A stretch of 5,361 nt of DNA from Candidatus Methanoplasma sp. (GTDB lineage: Archaea; Thermoplasmatota; Thermoplasmata; Methanomassiliicoccales; Methanomethylophilaceae), in NCBI GenBank assembly GCA_031254265.1, contig JAIRUV010000080.1, positions 1 to 5,361 of the forward strand, written 5' to 3'. A program made the translations under genes and the position numbers. Numbering within the stretch: position 1 is the stretch's first letter; every line of letters starts with the position of its first letter. Below, piece after piece: positions 5,275-5,361 of this stretch. The notes below the pieces were generated by a model. It had not been told where the DNA came from. It ran no database searches and saw nothing but the letters and a program-made list of their open reading frames with translations.

Positions 5275-5361
5275 ATGAAGATATACGTTGTGAAGTTCGG
5301 CGGCAACGCCATCCGCGGCAAAGAGGACATGATGCGCCTGTCCAAAGAAGTAGCCGAGCTT
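5275..5361 (+). CDS. argB: N-acetylglutamate kinase, N-terminal part (cut by window end)
   Basis: The 29 visible codons begin MKIYVVKFGGNAIRGKED. The VVKFGGNA strand and loop is the phosphate-binding start of amino-acid kinases, and the Asn-Ala after GG together with the position behind argC and argJ points to N-acetylglutamate kinase, which phosphorylates the product of ArgJ for reduction by ArgC. About nine tenths of the gene lies beyond the window, so substrate residues and any arginine feedback region cannot be checked. ATG 5275 is used; an in-frame GTG at 5266 would add three residues. A different kinase of the family is possible but unlikely here. Confidence 0.88.
   Translation, partial: MKIYVVKFGGNAIRGKEDMMRLSKEVAEL

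Noticed and set aside
1..5361. Mobile elements, CRISPR arrays, tRNA or rRNA genes, defence genes
   Set aside because: None is seen. The window is almost fully occupied by intact arginine genes and one short regulatory gap.

Overview
The window holds an arginine biosynthesis locus, probably from an archaeon. Five genes are arranged as two divergent arms. argG and argH run leftward, and argC, argJ and the first 29 codons of argB run rightward. A 252-bp regulatory gap (to the argC ATG) separates the arms. The archaeal reading rests on TATA-like boxes about 25 bp from the expected transcript starts of argG and argC, the absence of convincing bacterial -35/-10 pairs, an argG transcript that looks leaderless or nearly so, and frequent ATA isoleucine codons. 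Base composition looks moderate (about half G+C by eye). All five visible stop codons are TGA. A euryarchaeon such as a member of Methanomassiliicoccales/Thermoplasmatota would fit, but this is a low-confidence guess made without a database.

Layout. Bases 1-70 carry the last 22 codons of a rightward gene whose tail matches the Cys/Met-metabolism PLP enzymes (MetY/MetB type). Its TGA directly abuts the TGA of argH, with no base between them, inside a near-perfect palindrome. argH (argininosuccinate lyase) overlaps the end of argG (argininosuccinate synthase) by 4 bp. The gap holds candidate TATA boxes for both arms and several inverted repeats sharing TGTC/GACA half-sites. argC (N-acetyl-glutamyl-phosphate reductase) is followed after one base by argJ (glutamate N-acetyltransferase/ornithine acetyltransferase). 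argJ is followed by argB (N-acetylglutamate kinase), cut by the window edge.

How the genes work together. ArgJ makes N-acetylglutamate by moving acetyl from acetylornithine, ArgB phosphorylates it and ArgC reduces it to the semialdehyde. An aminotransferase (ArgD, not in view) would give acetylornithine, and ArgJ releases ornithine. After carbamoylation by ArgF (not in view), ArgG and ArgH convert citrulline to arginine. The divergent layout lets one regulatory gap control the early and the late half of the pathway.

No new system is visible; the content is ordinary core metabolism. The points worth a second look are: a four-residue insertion beside the predicted self-cleavage site of ArgJ; a repeated junction motif (GTG-N6-start, with GTGATAAAA identical at two junctions); the operator-like palindromes in the gap; the N-terminal extension of ArgG; and the zero-gap convergent stops.
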